NCBI RefSeq assembly: GCF_005577435.1
Contig: NZ_CP040396.1
Coordinates: 2,608,501-2,672,500 of the forward strand
Length of the DNA stretch: 64,000 nt
Source of the DNA: Paenibacillus algicola
GTDB taxonomy: Bacteria; Bacillota; Bacilli; Paenibacillales; Paenibacillaceae
Direction: 5' to 3'
Below are positions 44,548 to 54,088 of this stretch, piece after piece. Every line of letters begins with the position of its first letter. Position 1 is the stretch's first letter. The notes beneath the pieces are model-generated. The model searched no databases. It saw only the letters and a list, made by a program, of their open reading frames with translations, and was not told the origin of the DNA. The position numbers and the translations under genes are program-made.

Positions 44548-45429
44548 CTATTTTCGCTTAAGAAAACGCTGCACGAAACCCTTGACACCCTTATGGACAG
44601 TGCCGCTGTCCTTGAATGGCACATCGGCATAATTCGCCGCCAGGCGTTCAATGTCCCTGGATGCCTCGCTTTTCGGGAATCCGACCAGAAAGGGAACTTG
44701 CCGTTTCACAGACCTGGATACGGACTGGTCATCACGGACATATCCCAGAAGAGAAATATCCAGCTGCAAAAACCGTTTCGCAGTTAGAATGATTTTGCTG
44801 GACGTTTCCTGGGCTTCCTGAGCATCCCCTGCCCGGTTAATCATTAAGGTAAAGGGAACTTCCGGATGGTTATTATGAACCACCTTGATCAAGGCATAAG
44901 CGTCCGTAACCGACGTGGGCTCCGGTGTCGTCACGACCAGACATTGATCCGCAGCCGTAATAAAATTAATGTTCTCCCGGGACAACCCTGCTCCCGTATC
45001 AAACAGAATATAATCCAGATCACTGGCCAGCGCTTCCATCTGCTGAATAAAGCGGCTAACATCCTTATCGGTCATTGCAAACATATCTGCGATGCCGGAG
45101 CCTCCGGCGATAAATGGCAGGCCATAGGGTCCGTGATGAATCACCTCTGCAAGACTCTTCTCCTGGCGCAGCACGTGATACACGTTATACCTTGAGGAAA
45201 CGCCCATGAGAACGTCAATGTTCGCCATGCCAAGATCTGCATCAAAAATTAACACTTTCTTGCCCTGCTGCTGCAGTGCCAGCGCAAAATTCAAAGTAAA
45301 GTTGGATTTGCCTACGCCGCCCTTCCCGCTGCAGACAGTAATGAATCGGGCTGAACGCGGAACCGCAGTCATGTCTGCAGAGGCCTGTGATGTTGCTAAC
45401 TGCCGCAGCGCTTCTGCCTGATCGCTCAT
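44548..45429 (-). CDS. flhG: MinD-like ATPase FlhG (YlxH)
   Basis: ParA/MinD-family ATPase that with FlhF sets flagellar number and placement. The 293-residue protein has a 28-residue N-terminal tail with a QAEALRQLA helix of the type known to stimulate FlhF, then the deviant Walker A CSGKGGVGKSNFTLNFA (near residue 33), switch segment DADLGMANIDVLMG (near 63) and the DYILFDTGAGLS Walker B strand. Start ATG overlapping flhF by four bases. Confidence 0.95.
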   Translation of the reverse strand: MSDQAEALRQLATSQASADMTAVPRSARFITVCSGKGGVGKSNFTLNFALALQQQGKKVLIFDADLGMANIDVLMGVSSRYNVYHVLRQEKSLAEVIHHGPYGLPFIAGGSGIADMFAMTDKDVSRFIQQMEALASDLDYILFDTGAGLSRENINFITAADQCLVVTTPEPTSVTDAYALIKVVHNNHPEVPFTLMINRAGDAQEAQETSSKIILTAKRFLQLDISLLGYVRDDQSVSRSVKRQVPFLVGFPKSEASRDIERLAANYADVPFKDSGTVHKGVKGFVQRFLKRK

Positions 45430-46859
45430 GCGGGAGTCTCCCCGAACAGCATCCTAGCCAGCATATTCTTATCCGGCATTAGCAGATCATCCGGTACATT
45501 CTGTCCGTTCGTCATGTAGGATAGCTGAACCGGGAAAGAGGATAACAGATTATAGATGGCTCCGCAGCTTCCCGTTTCGTCGAGCTTTGTAAATATCACC
45601 TTATCGAGTCCATACTTGCTGAAATGACCTGTAATGTGCTCCATGTCCTCACTTTTTGATGTCAAGCTGAGCACAAGATAAGTCTCACTTTCATGATTCT
45701 CAGGAAGCAGGCTATGCAGTTCGGAGACGAACAGCTCACTCCGGTAATTACGTCCTGCCGTATCCATGAGAATCAGATCACACGCTTTTAGATTCTCCAG
45801 TGCCCTCTGCATGTCTTCAGAAGTCTGAACTACCTCGATCGGCAAATTGAGGATTGAAGCGTAGGTCTTCAGCTGCTCTACCGCCGAAATTCGGTACGTA
45901 TCCGCTGTAATAAAGCCAACCTTTCGCCGATATTTAAACATCTGCTCCGCTGCCAGCTTGGCGATCGTGGTCGTCTTTCCGACCCCCGTCGGGCCAGCCA
46001 CATAAACAATACGGGTACCCGGCTGAATCCCCCCACCGATTCTACCTTCTAGAAAGCTGGCGGCCTGAGAAATAAACAAGTCTTTTAACTCCTCTGCACT
46101 CAGCTCACCGCCAGCTTCATTCCATTTCATGACGGCTTCCTCAACCCATAATTGGAAAATTGCCGGTGAGAGACCCTGTCCGATCAAGCTGTCACGGATG
46201 GAGGCGATTGCGTCCGGGAGCACCTCCTTGGCTGCCGTTTGGCGGGACAGACGTGCAATCCAATCCTTCATTTCCCGAATTTCATCAAATAGCTTCTGCT
46301 CCGCTGCACTTCGATTAAAGGATGGCTCTTCTTCAGTGCTCCACGCTTCGAATTTGGCCGAGGCAACACCTGAACGAGATCCCGTGGTGTTCAGAGCTCC
46401 TGCCGCCGTTTCCGCAGCTGCACTTGATTGGCTTTCGTCCTCACGTTCCAAGTGTTTATCTGCTCTTGGGGCTTGAGGCTCGCTTTGCTGAGGCGTCTTT
46501 GCTTTGCCATCCAGTTCCTCCGGCGATTTCAGACTTTCAGTGTTCACCCTGGCTGATGTCTTGTAGACGCTGGCTGCTGCCTGCCGGGGAATGTGAGGCT
46601 TTGGCGCAATGGCTGCCGCCTCAGCTTCGCGCTGATCTCCATCTGGCTTGACTGCCTTAGGCTGAGCCTTCTCTGTCTTAACGGTCTCATTTTTCTCTAC
46701 AGCTGCGATGACCTCAATTTTTCGACTTGTAAACATACCGAGGAAGCCGCCCACTTTAATTTCTTTGGAGCTAAGAATGACAGCATCACTGCCCAGGTCT
46801 TTCCGAATGCTTAGCATAGCTTCCGGCATGGTGTCCACGATATACTTTCTTACTCTCAT
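45426..46859 (-). CDS. flhF: SRP-type GTPase FlhF
   Basis: Flagellar-placement GTPase of the SRP family. The 477-residue protein has an N-terminal B domain with RKYIVDTMPEAMLSIRKDLG and SSKEIKVGGFLGMF, a long low-complexity linker (about residues 65-180), an N domain, and the G domain with VAGPTGVGKTTTIAKLA (near 287), ITADTYRISAVEQL, LMDTAGRNYRS and TKLDETGSCG. Start ATG. It overlaps flhA and flhG by four bases each. Confidence 0.96.
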   Translation of the reverse strand: MRVRKYIVDTMPEAMLSIRKDLGSDAVILSSKEIKVGGFLGMFTSRKIEVIAAVEKNETVKTEKAQPKAVKPDGDQREAEAAAIAPKPHIPRQAAASVYKTSARVNTESLKSPEELDGKAKTPQQSEPQAPRADKHLEREDESQSSAAAETAAGALNTTGSRSGVASAKFEAWSTEEEPSFNRSAAEQKLFDEIREMKDWIARLSRQTAAKEVLPDAIASIRDSLIGQGLSPAIFQLWVEEAVMKWNEAGGELSAEELKDLFISQAASFLEGRIGGGIQPGTRIVYVAGPTGVGKTTTIAKLAAEQMFKYRRKVGFITADTYRISAVEQLKTYASILNLPIEVVQTSEDMQRALENLKACDLILMDTAGRNYRSELFVSELHSLLPENHESETYLVLSLTSKSEDMEHITGHFSKYGLDKVIFTKLDETGSCGAIYNLLSSFPVQLSYMTNGQNVPDDLLMPDKNMLARMLFGETPA

Positions 46860-48889
46860 AAGTTCACCACTCCGACACTCTGAATTTCTACGTTGGGCTC
46901 AAGCTCACTATAAGAAAGCACCGGGATATCCTGCATGCTGCGCTCAATGACCTGCCGAAGATACATCCGGATTCCTGGAGAGGTCAAAAGGATTGGCTGC
47001 TGTCCCATTTGAATAATGCGGTTCACCTGTTCACTCAGCTTCTGGAAAATACTCTGCGTCGCAGCCGGGTCCATTGCAATGTAGCTTCCCTGCTCTGTCT
47101 GCTGTACGCTTTCTGCGATTTTCCTCTCCAGCGCCGGCCCCACGGTGATCACACGCATGGCTTCGCCTTCCCGAACGTACTGCTGGGTGATTTGTCGCGA
47201 TAATGCCTGTCGGACATACTCTGTTAAGACGTCTGGGTCCTTCGAATACTGTCCTGAATCCGCCAAGGTTTCGAAGATCGTTACCAGATCCCGAATTGAA
47301 ATCTTCTCCTTGAGCAGCTTCGCAAGCACCTTCTGTACATCCCCCACAGAAAGAATCGAAGGAATGAGCTCGTCCACCAGCACCGGATAAGTTTCGCGAA
47401 GATTGTCAATCAGTGATTTCGTTTCCTGACGTCCAATCAGCTCGTGCGCGTGACGTTTTATCAGCTCTGTCAGATGAGTCGCCACTACCGAAGGAGGATC
47501 TACAACCGTATATCCGGCAAGCTCAGCGCGTTCCTTTGCCGCCTCATCAATCCAAAGTGCTGGAAGGCCAAAGGCCGGCTCCATCGTCTCAATGCCTGTC
47601 ACCGTATCATCCTCGTAGCCGGGGCTCATCGCTAGATAATGGTTCAGCAGCAATTCTCCGCCGCCCACGGTATTTCCCTTGATCTTGATGACGTATTCAT
47701 TCGGCTTGAGCTGAATATTGTCCCGAATCCGAATGACAGGAACAACCAGTCCCATTTCTAAAGCGCATTGTCTCCGGATCATAATAATACGATCCAGCAG
47801 GTCTCCTCCCTGCTGGGTATCTGCCAGCGGGATCAATCCGTATCCAAATTCGAACTCAATCGGGTCGATCTGCAGCAGGTTAATGACACTTTCCGGACTG
47901 CGGACCTCTTCAATCTGCTGTTCTTCCTCTAGCTGCTCCACCTCTACCTGCTTACGATCTAGGCTGCTCTGCATCGTTCGAGCGGCGATAAACAAGACGA
48001 AAGCAATAGGCAACGTTGTAATCAAATGAATTGGGGTCAGCAGTCCCAAGAGGGCAACCGTTCCGGCAACGATGTACAGCAGCTTAGGGTAGGAGAGAAG
48101 CTGACCTGCCAAGTCATCAGACAGGTTTCCATCGGAGGAGGCTCTGGTTACAATCAGGCCCGCTGCTGTTGAAATCAGCAATGCCGGAATCTGGCTGACC
48201 AAGCCGTCGCCAATGGTCAGGATGGAGTACGTGCTCATGGCCTCTCCAAAGGGCATACCGTGAATGGACATCCCGATAATAAAGCCGCCGATCAGATTGA
48301 TGAGCAGGATAATAATAGAGGCAATGGCATCACCCTTTACAAATTTACTGGCACCGTCCATTGCTCCATAAAAGTCTGCCTCTCGTTCAACCTTCTGCCT
48401 GCGTTCTCTGGCCTGTGATTCATTGATCATCCCGGCATTCAGATCCGCATCAATACTCATCTGCTTGCCTGGCATCGCATCCAGCGTAAAGCGGGCTGCT
48501 ACCTCGGCTACCCGCTCCGAGCCTTTTGTGATCACGATAAACTGAACCACAACCAGAATCAGGAAAACGACGAAGCCAATCGCGATCTGTCCGCCGGCAA
48601 TCCAGCTTCCGAACGTCGATACCACTTCACCGGCCTCTCCTTCCGACAGGATCAGCTTGGTTGTGGATACATTCAGAGAAAGCCGGAACAAGGTTGTAAT
48701 CAAAAGCAATGAAGGAAAGATGGAAAATTCCAGCGCTTCCTTGGTATTCATTGCAACTAACAAAATGATCAGGGCCAGCGAGATGTTGATCACGAGGAGC
48801 ACATCTAAAAGCCAGTCCGGAATGGGAAGAATCATCATAAGCACGATTCCGATGACACCCACTAAAACCGATAAATCCTTCACCTTCAC
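46856..48889 (-). CDS. flhA: Flagellar export gate protein FlhA
   Basis: Core of the flagellar type III export gate. The 677-residue protein has about eight N-terminal membrane spans (to about residue 305), the conserved PGKQMSIDADLNAG loop with the SQARERRQKVEREADFYGAMDG segment, and a cytoplasmic substrate- and chaperone-docking domain (about 340-677). Start GTG (48887-48889) with GGAGG nine bases upstream. It lies 24 bases after flhB and overlaps flhF by four bases. Confidence 0.96.
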   Translation of the reverse strand: MKVKDLSVLVGVIGIVLMMILPIPDWLLDVLLVINISLALIILLVAMNTKEALEFSIFPSLLLITTLFRLSLNVSTTKLILSEGEAGEVVSTFGSWIAGGQIAIGFVVFLILVVVQFIVITKGSERVAEVAARFTLDAMPGKQMSIDADLNAGMINESQARERRQKVEREADFYGAMDGASKFVKGDAIASIIILLINLIGGFIIGMSIHGMPFGEAMSTYSILTIGDGLVSQIPALLISTAAGLIVTRASSDGNLSDDLAGQLLSYPKLLYIVAGTVALLGLLTPIHLITTLPIAFVLFIAARTMQSSLDRKQVEVEQLEEEQQIEEVRSPESVINLLQIDPIEFEFGYGLIPLADTQQGGDLLDRIIMIRRQCALEMGLVVPVIRIRDNIQLKPNEYVIKIKGNTVGGGELLLNHYLAMSPGYEDDTVTGIETMEPAFGLPALWIDEAAKERAELAGYTVVDPPSVVATHLTELIKRHAHELIGRQETKSLIDNLRETYPVLVDELIPSILSVGDVQKVLAKLLKEKISIRDLVTIFETLADSGQYSKDPDVLTEYVRQALSRQITQQYVREGEAMRVITVGPALERKIAESVQQTEQGSYIAMDPAATQSIFQKLSEQVNRIIQMGQQPILLTSPGIRMYLRQVIERSMQDIPVLSYSELEPNVEIQSVGVVNL

Positions 48890-48913
48890 TGCTGCCGGCC
48901 TCCGTTCCCTGCT

Positions 48914-49996
48914 TTAATTCGCCTTGCCTTTAAGCTTGTATACATATGCCAGCACTTCAGCTACGGCCTGAAACAAGTCTCCCGGTATGGCGTCGCCAAT
49001 TTCAGTCCGTTGAAATAATGCCCGTGCAAGCGGTTTGTTCTCCATTGTCATCACGCCATGATTCTTGGCAATTTCTTTGATTTTCAAAGCCATATAATCC
49101 TGCCCTTTGGCAAGCACCTGCGGCGCTTCCATGCTGGAGCCGTCATACTTCAGTGCTACAGCAAAGTGGGTCGGGTTCGTAATGATGACGTCCGCCTTCG
49201 GAATCTCCTGCATCATACGCTGCAGTGCCATCCGCCGCTGGCGTTCCCGGATCTTTCCCTTGATTAAGGGATCGCCTTCCATCTTTTTATACTCGTCTTT
49301 GATGTCCTGCTTGGACATGCGGATGTTCTTTTCGTAATCGTATTTCTGATACATATAATCGAAGACCGCGAGAACGAGTAGGCCGGCCCCGATCCTAATC
49401 CCCAGCCAAAGCGTAACATCAGCTGTAAAATGCAGTATTTGTCCCGGACTGGTAGTGGCCAGCTTGGACAGGTCTTCCTTCGCACTCCAAAGTGAGGTGT
49501 ATACAAGGTATCCGATAATGGCCAGCTTAAGTATGGATTTGGAGAATTCAACCAATGAACGAAGCGAGAATATATTCTTGAACCCTTTAATGGGATCCAG
49601 CTTGTTCAGCTTCATCTTCAATGGCTCTCCCGTAAGCAGAAACCCGACCTGCATGTAATTTACAATGATCGCAATAACGAGCACGCTAATAAATATCGGA
49701 GCCACGAGAATCAGAATTTGTATGCCATACTCTCCCAGAAGCATGACTACATTATCTGTAGTAACCGCCATCTCCAGACGATTGATGAATACATCCGTAA
49801 ACAGCCGGACCAGATGATTCTGAATATAGCCTCCGAAAAAAATAAGGCAAATGAAAGCAGCAAGCAGGATGGAGGCGCCGGAAAGCTCCATACTTTTAGC
49901 AACCTGTCCTTTTTTACGTGTTTCCTGCCTCTTTTTCGGCGTGGCCTTCTCGGTCTTCTCCCCCGCAAACAGCTGCAGATCCATCTCAAATCTCAA
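48914..49996 (-). CDS. flhB: Flagellar export switch protein FlhB
   Basis: Switches export from rod/hook to filament substrates. The protein opens DLQLFAGEKTEKATPKKR, has four membrane spans and the autocleavage motif NPTHFAVAL (near residue 270) in its cytoplasmic domain. The start is TTG at 49994-49996 with GAGGAA five bases upstream; this gives 360 residues, the same as B. subtilis FlhB, whose N-terminus MKLRVDLQFFAGEKTEKATPKKR aligns directly. Codons further upstream are fliR overlap. Start lies inside the fliR-flhB gap. Confidence 0.95.
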   Translation of the reverse strand: MRFEMDLQLFAGEKTEKATPKKRQETRKKGQVAKSMELSGASILLAAFICLIFFGGYIQNHLVRLFTDVFINRLEMAVTTDNVVMLLGEYGIQILILVAPIFISVLVIAIIVNYMQVGFLLTGEPLKMKLNKLDPIKGFKNIFSLRSLVEFSKSILKLAIIGYLVYTSLWSAKEDLSKLATTSPGQILHFTADVTLWLGIRIGAGLLVLAVFDYMYQKYDYEKNIRMSKQDIKDEYKKMEGDPLIKGKIRERQRRMALQRMMQEIPKADVIITNPTHFAVALKYDGSSMEAPQVLAKGQDYMALKIKEIAKNHGVMTMENKPLARALFQRTEIGDAIPGDLFQAVAEVLAYVYKLKGKAN

Positions 49997-50021
49997 TTGT
50001 ATTCCTCGCTTTCCCCTGCCG

Positions 50022-50816
50022 CTATTCCGGCCTTTGCCCCAGAACACCAAGCAGTCCCTGCAGCGCCCTGAACAGCTTGTCGAACAGATGATCAAACAGC
50101 GTCACCATTCCAGGCATTAAAAGAAAGAGCATGCCCAAACCAACCAGTATCTTGACAATAATTCCAATGACAAACACGTTAAACTGCGGCGCTGTTCTTG
50201 CTAGAAAGCCCAATCCCAGATCCGTTAAAAATAAAGATACGACAATCGGAGCCGACATCTGCAGCGCCAGTGCAAATGAATACGAAAAGGTCTTGATCAA
50301 AAATTCCGAAGTGCTGCCGTCCTCAAATTTGAAAAACACATTTCCCGTTACAGGCACCCACTCATAGCTGTACATAATGGCATCCAGTAGATAGTGGTGG
50401 CCGTTCATGCTCAGAAATACCAGAATGGCCAGCATATACTTAAAGTTGCCGATCAGTGGCGAGGATACGCCTGATACAGGATCAATCACATTCGCCATTG
50501 CAAAGCCAATCTGGATATCAATCAATGCTCCTGCCGTCTGTACGACGGCAAACATCAGGTAGGCCGTAAAGCCCAGCAGCAGTCCAATCAGCACTTCTTG
50601 AAGGATCAGCAAGATATAGGACATATTGTCTGTCACTGTCTGACTTAAGCCAAACGAAAGATAAACGAGCAGCGTGACAATAAACGACAAGCCCAGCTTA
50701 TGGGTGGTCGGCACCGTTCGCGAAGAATAGACCGGAGCGACCACAAAAAATGCTGTTATTCGACAAAACATAAGCATAAAAACGGGAACACTTTGCTCTA
50801 ACCATTCCATGGACAT
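50022..50816 (-). CDS. fliR: Flagellar export apparatus protein FliR
   Basis: Part of the FliPQR export core. The 264-residue protein has about six to seven membrane spans and typical segments APVYSSRTVPTTHKLGLSF (about residues 26-44), the GLLLGFTAYLMF span and SGVSSPLIGNFKYM (near residue 115). Start ATG, with a second ATG two codons in. It lies five bases after fliQ. Confidence 0.95.
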   Translation of the reverse strand: MSMEWLEQSVPVFMLMFCRITAFFVVAPVYSSRTVPTTHKLGLSFIVTLLVYLSFGLSQTVTDNMSYILLILQEVLIGLLLGFTAYLMFAVVQTAGALIDIQIGFAMANVIDPVSGVSSPLIGNFKYMLAILVFLSMNGHHYLLDAIMYSYEWVPVTGNVFFKFEDGSTSEFLIKTFSYSFALALQMSAPIVVSLFLTDLGLGFLARTAPQFNVFVIGIIVKILVGLGMLFLLMPGMVTLFDHLFDKLFRALQGLLGVLGQRPE

Positions 50817-50821
50817 TCAGC

Positions 50822-51091
50822 CTATCCGATATATTTGTAGAGATTGTCCAGAATCCCAAACGTGAAATCCACCAATGTGGTTAAGATCCAGGGCCCAAAT
50901 ATGAGCAAGGCCAGCAGAACCACGATAATTTTGGGAACAAAGGCCAGGGTTTGCTCCTGAATCTGTGTTGTTGCTTGAAAAATACTGATAGCCAGACCCG
51001 CTAAAAGAGCAAGGATCAGCATCGGCGCACTCACCTTCAAAACGGTATACACAGCCTGACCGGCTAAGCCGATAATAAATTCAGCATTCAC
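50822..51091 (-). CDS. fliQ: Flagellar export apparatus protein FliQ
   Basis: Small two-span membrane subunit of the FliPQR core, 89 residues. Conserved marks are the first span with PMLILALLAGLAISIFQATTQIQEQTL (about residues 19-45) and VPKIIVVLLALLIFGPW in the second. Start GTG (51089-51091) with AGGAGG eight bases upstream. It lies 37 bases after fliP. Confidence 0.95.
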   Translation of the reverse strand: MNAEFIIGLAGQAVYTVLKVSAPMLILALLAGLAISIFQATTQIQEQTLAFVPKIIVVLLALLIFGPWILTTLVDFTFGILDNLYKYIG

Positions 51092-51128
51092 GGTTTGTCC
51101 TCCTGATCATTATTTCTGCTGCCTGCAG

Positions 51129-51881
51129 CTATGTGTTGAAGCTCATCAGCAAGGACTTTACAACCAGATACCAGCCGTCTACCAGCACAAACAGTAAAAT
51201 TTTGAAGGGTAATGAGATCATGACCGGTGGCAGCATCATCATCCCCATGGCCATAAGAACGCTGGCTACGACAATATCAATGACCAGAAACGGAATAAAA
51301 ATCATAAAGCCCATTTGAAATCCTGTTTTTAGCTCACTGATCGCAAAGGCAGGGACAAGAACCGTTAATGGGATGTCCTCGTACGTTTCCGGTTTATCTT
51401 CACCGGTATATTTCATAAACAGTAAAAGATCTTTCTCACGTGTATGAGCGAACATAAACTGCTTAATGGGATCCTCTGCTCTCTCCAAGGCTTCGCTTTG
51501 CGTAATTTCTCCCTGCAGATAGGGCTGCAGTGCCTGTTCGTTCATTGTTGAGAACGTAGGCGCCATGATAAACAGTGTGAAGAATAACGCAAGCCCGATG
51601 AGAACCTGATTCGGAGGTGTCATCTGTGTCCCCAGGGAAGTACGGACAAACCCGAGGACAATGACAATCCGTGTAAAGCTCGTCATGAGCACCAGAATGG
51701 CTGGAGCGACACTTAGTACGGTGATTAGCAGGATCAGGGACAGTGCACTTGTACCGGGCTGCTCGCCTTCTCCGCCAATTTGAATATCAATATTCGGAAT
51801 GGGATCCGCCAAGACGGGAGTGGCCCAGGCCGCACCGACAAGGAGGATCAGTAGCATCAGACTAGCAATTCGTTTGTTCAT
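51129..51881 (-). CDS. fliP: Flagellar export apparatus protein FliP
   Basis: Core FliPQR subunit. The 250-residue protein has a cleavable-looking signal peptide (about residues 1-25, ending near VLADP), then VLTLAPAILV-type first span, MTSFTRIVIVLGFVRTSLGTQ (near residue 67), PPNQVLIGLALFFTLF and a C-terminal region with two spans. Start ATG, overlapping fliO by four bases. Confidence 0.96.
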   Translation of the reverse strand: MNKRIASLMLLILLVGAAWATPVLADPIPNIDIQIGGEGEQPGTSALSLILLITVLSVAPAILVLMTSFTRIVIVLGFVRTSLGTQMTPPNQVLIGLALFFTLFIMAPTFSTMNEQALQPYLQGEITQSEALERAEDPIKQFMFAHTREKDLLLFMKYTGEDKPETYEDIPLTVLVPAFAISELKTGFQMGFMIFIPFLVIDIVVASVLMAMGMMMLPPVMISLPFKILLFVLVDGWYLVVKSLLMSFNT

Positions 51882-52396
51882 GAATCCTTTTGATCCTCCC
51901 GCAGCAATTCTTCGACCTTTTGTTTCCGGTTCGGTACATTGCGCAGCTTGGATTCAAACACTTCATGAAATGATGAAGTATCCTCAAGTTCAACATCCTC
52001 CGGAGGACGATTCTTTTTTAGCTTGGCAGCAAAATTACTGATGAACGGGGGCATGGTGCCCGCCGCGCGATGCTGTTCCTGCTCCATTGCTGCCCTTAAC
52101 CGTGCCACCTCATCAGGGTCGGTGATCTTGTCGAGCAGTGACAGATCCTCACCGACACCGACAACATAAATGCTCTCTCCCACCTCAATGACCTGGACAG
52201 ATTTGTTCGGCCCCATTCCCAAGGCACCTAATGTCTTGATGGAGCGTCCTTTCATCCAGCTTTGATTCTTCCGGCCTAAATAGCGGAACAGTGTAATAAT
52301 GAGGAACACAATGATGGCAAGCACAATGAATACGTAGAACAATTGCAGATAAAAGCCCGACGTATCCGGTCTCGGTATATCGGATGACAACGGCAT
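51878..52396 (-). CDS. fliO: Flagellar biosynthesis protein FliO (FliZ)
   Basis: FliO helps assembly of the FliP complex. The 172-residue protein has one membrane span (about residues 15-40) and a compact cytoplasmic domain with GMGPNKSVQVIEVGESIYVVGV (about 60-81), followed by a charged tail. Start ATG, three bases after cheY. B. subtilis names this gene fliZ in the same place. Confidence 0.92.
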   Translation of the reverse strand: MPLSSDIPRPDTSGFYLQLFYVFIVLAIIVFLIITLFRYLGRKNQSWMKGRSIKTLGALGMGPNKSVQVIEVGESIYVVGVGEDLSLLDKITDPDEVARLRAAMEQEQHRAAGTMPPFISNFAAKLKKNRPPEDVELEDTSSFHEVFESKLRNVPNRKQKVEELLREDQKDS

Positions 52397-52399
52397 GTC

Positions 52400-52765
52400 T
52401 TACACGCCGAGCGTTTTGTTAATCGCTTCAATGACCCGATCAGCCTGGAATGGCTTCACAATAAAGTCCTTTGCACCCGCCTGAATGGCATCAATAACCA
52501 TGGCCTGCTGGCCCATCGCCGAGCACATAATGACTTTCGCATTGGGATCATTCTTCTTGATTTCTTTCAATGCCGCAATACCGTCCATTTCAGGCATTGT
52601 AATGTCCATTGTGATCAGATCCGGACGCAGCTCCTTAAACTTCTCAATAGCTTGCGCGCCGTCCTGCGCCTCTCCTACCACTTCGAACCCATTTTTGGTC
52701 AAAATGTCACGAATCATCATTCTCATAAATGCAGCGTCGTCCACGATCAGAATTCGATTTGCCAT
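52400..52765 (-). CDS. cheY: Chemotaxis response regulator CheY
   Basis: Receiver-domain protein that binds the flagellar switch when phosphorylated. The 121-residue protein has the acidic pair in VDDAAFMR, phospho-acceptor Asp in ITMDITMPEMDG (near residue 54), the switch serine/threonine position in IMCSAMGQ and the lysine in IVKPFQ (near 105). Start ATG, 27 bases after fliY. CheC and FliY encoded nearby can dephosphorylate it. Confidence 0.97.
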   Translation of the reverse strand: MANRILIVDDAAFMRMMIRDILTKNGFEVVGEAQDGAQAIEKFKELRPDLITMDITMPEMDGIAALKEIKKNDPNAKVIMCSAMGQQAMVIDAIQAGAKDFIVKPFQADRVIEAINKTLGV

Positions 52766-52792
52766 TGATTTAAAATCCTCCCTAAATGTGTG

Positions 52793-54088
52793 CTATTGTA
52801 ATTTTTGTATTCGGTCCCATTGGCTTACGATATCTGTCACACGGACGCCAAAGTTCTCGTCAATCACGACGACCTCGCCTTTAGCAATCAGCTTGTTGTT
52901 CACCAGGATGTCTACAGGCTCTCCCGCAAGCTTGTCCAGCTCAATAATAGAGCCTTGTGACATTTCCAAGATATCCTTAATTTGCTTCTGGGTCCTTCCT
53001 AATTCTACGGTGACTTTAAGAGGAATGTCCATCAGTAAGTTCAAATTGTTTTCATCGGCTGGGCCAAAAGGTGCATTTTGCAAATTAGCGAACTGCACCG
53101 GCTGCACATTTACGTTCCGGTTTGGTACTCCTCCAAAATGCTGCGGGGCCTGAGGATAAGGCATTTGCGGCTGACCATACGGCGCTTGTCCATACCCTGG
53201 CTGGCCGTACGGCGACTGCACATATGGTGGCTGGCCGTAGCCTGGTTGACCCGGCATCTCTGCACCCGGCATCCCTTGACCGTATCCATAGCCTGGCGCA
53301 GGCTGTCCTGGCGGCGCCAGATCTGGCTGCGGAGGCTGTGCTGGGGCGGCTGGGGCTTGAGCAGCAGGAGCGGCTTCAGCGGCAGCTGGCTCTTCGGCCT
53401 CAGCTTCACCGCCATTCATAAGAATGTTCACCATATCCTTGGCGAATTGTACCGGGAGAAGCTGCATGATGGTGGAGTCGATCAAATCCCCGATAATAAG
53501 CCGGAAGGAAATTTTGATCAATGTCTCATCCCCTGGCAGATTGCTGACGCCATCTCCATTCGACATGTTCAGGATGTCAATTCCCGGTGGAGAAATATTG
53601 ACGAACCGGTTGAAAATGGTGGACATACTCGTGGCTGACGAGCCCATCATCTGGTTCATCGCTTCTTGAACGGCACTGATATGAATCTCATTCAGCTCTT
53701 CATCCTGAGGTGCCCCTTCTCCGCCCAGCATAAGATCTGCGATGATCTGAGCATCTCTGGTCTTGATCACCAGCGAATTAATTCCTTCAAAGCCATCTAC
53801 ATAAGTGACGTGGACCGCAACATGAGGCTTCGGAAACTCCGCTTCGAACTGATCTCTTGTAATAATCGATACTTTTGGTGTGGTAATATCCACCTTTTTG
53901 CCCAGCAGTGTGGACAAGGCCGTAGCTGCGCTGCCAAATGTGATATTTCCGATCTCGCCTAAAGCATCCTGTTCAAGCGGTGTCAGCACATCATCCACAC
54001 TCAGCGGGGAGGATGGAGTCGAAGACATTCCTGATTGCTGCAGCAGGGCGTCAATCTCTTCCTGGGATAAATAATCTTTACTCGTCAA
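52793..54088 (-). CDS. fliY: Flagellar switch phosphatase FliY (FliM/FliN-like)
   Basis: Rotor-switch protein that also dephosphorylates CheY-P. The protein has an N-terminal EIDALL motif, a CheC-like middle with DALGEIGNITFGSAATAL and a second active-site helix AVQEAMNQMMGSS, a linker of about 120 residues rich in Pro, Gly, Tyr and Gln with PYGQ/GYGQ repeats, and a C-terminal SpoA/FliN domain. The TTG at 54086-54088 has AAGGAG nine bases upstream, giving 431 residues; ATGs upstream fall on or before that ribosome site. It overlaps fliM by 11 bases. Confidence 0.94.
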   Translation of the reverse strand: MTSKDYLSQEEIDALLQQSGMSSTPSSPLSVDDVLTPLEQDALGEIGNITFGSAATALSTLLGKKVDITTPKVSIITRDQFEAEFPKPHVAVHVTYVDGFEGINSLVIKTRDAQIIADLMLGGEGAPQDEELNEIHISAVQEAMNQMMGSSATSMSTIFNRFVNISPPGIDILNMSNGDGVSNLPGDETLIKISFRLIIGDLIDSTIMQLLPVQFAKDMVNILMNGGEAEAEEPAAAEAAPAAQAPAAPAQPPQPDLAPPGQPAPGYGYGQGMPGAEMPGQPGYGQPPYVQSPYGQPGYGQAPYGQPQMPYPQAPQHFGGVPNRNVNVQPVQFANLQNAPFGPADENNLNLLMDIPLKVTVELGRTQKQIKDILEMSQGSIIELDKLAGEPVDILVNNKLIAKGEVVVIDENFGVRVTDIVSQWDRIQKLQ

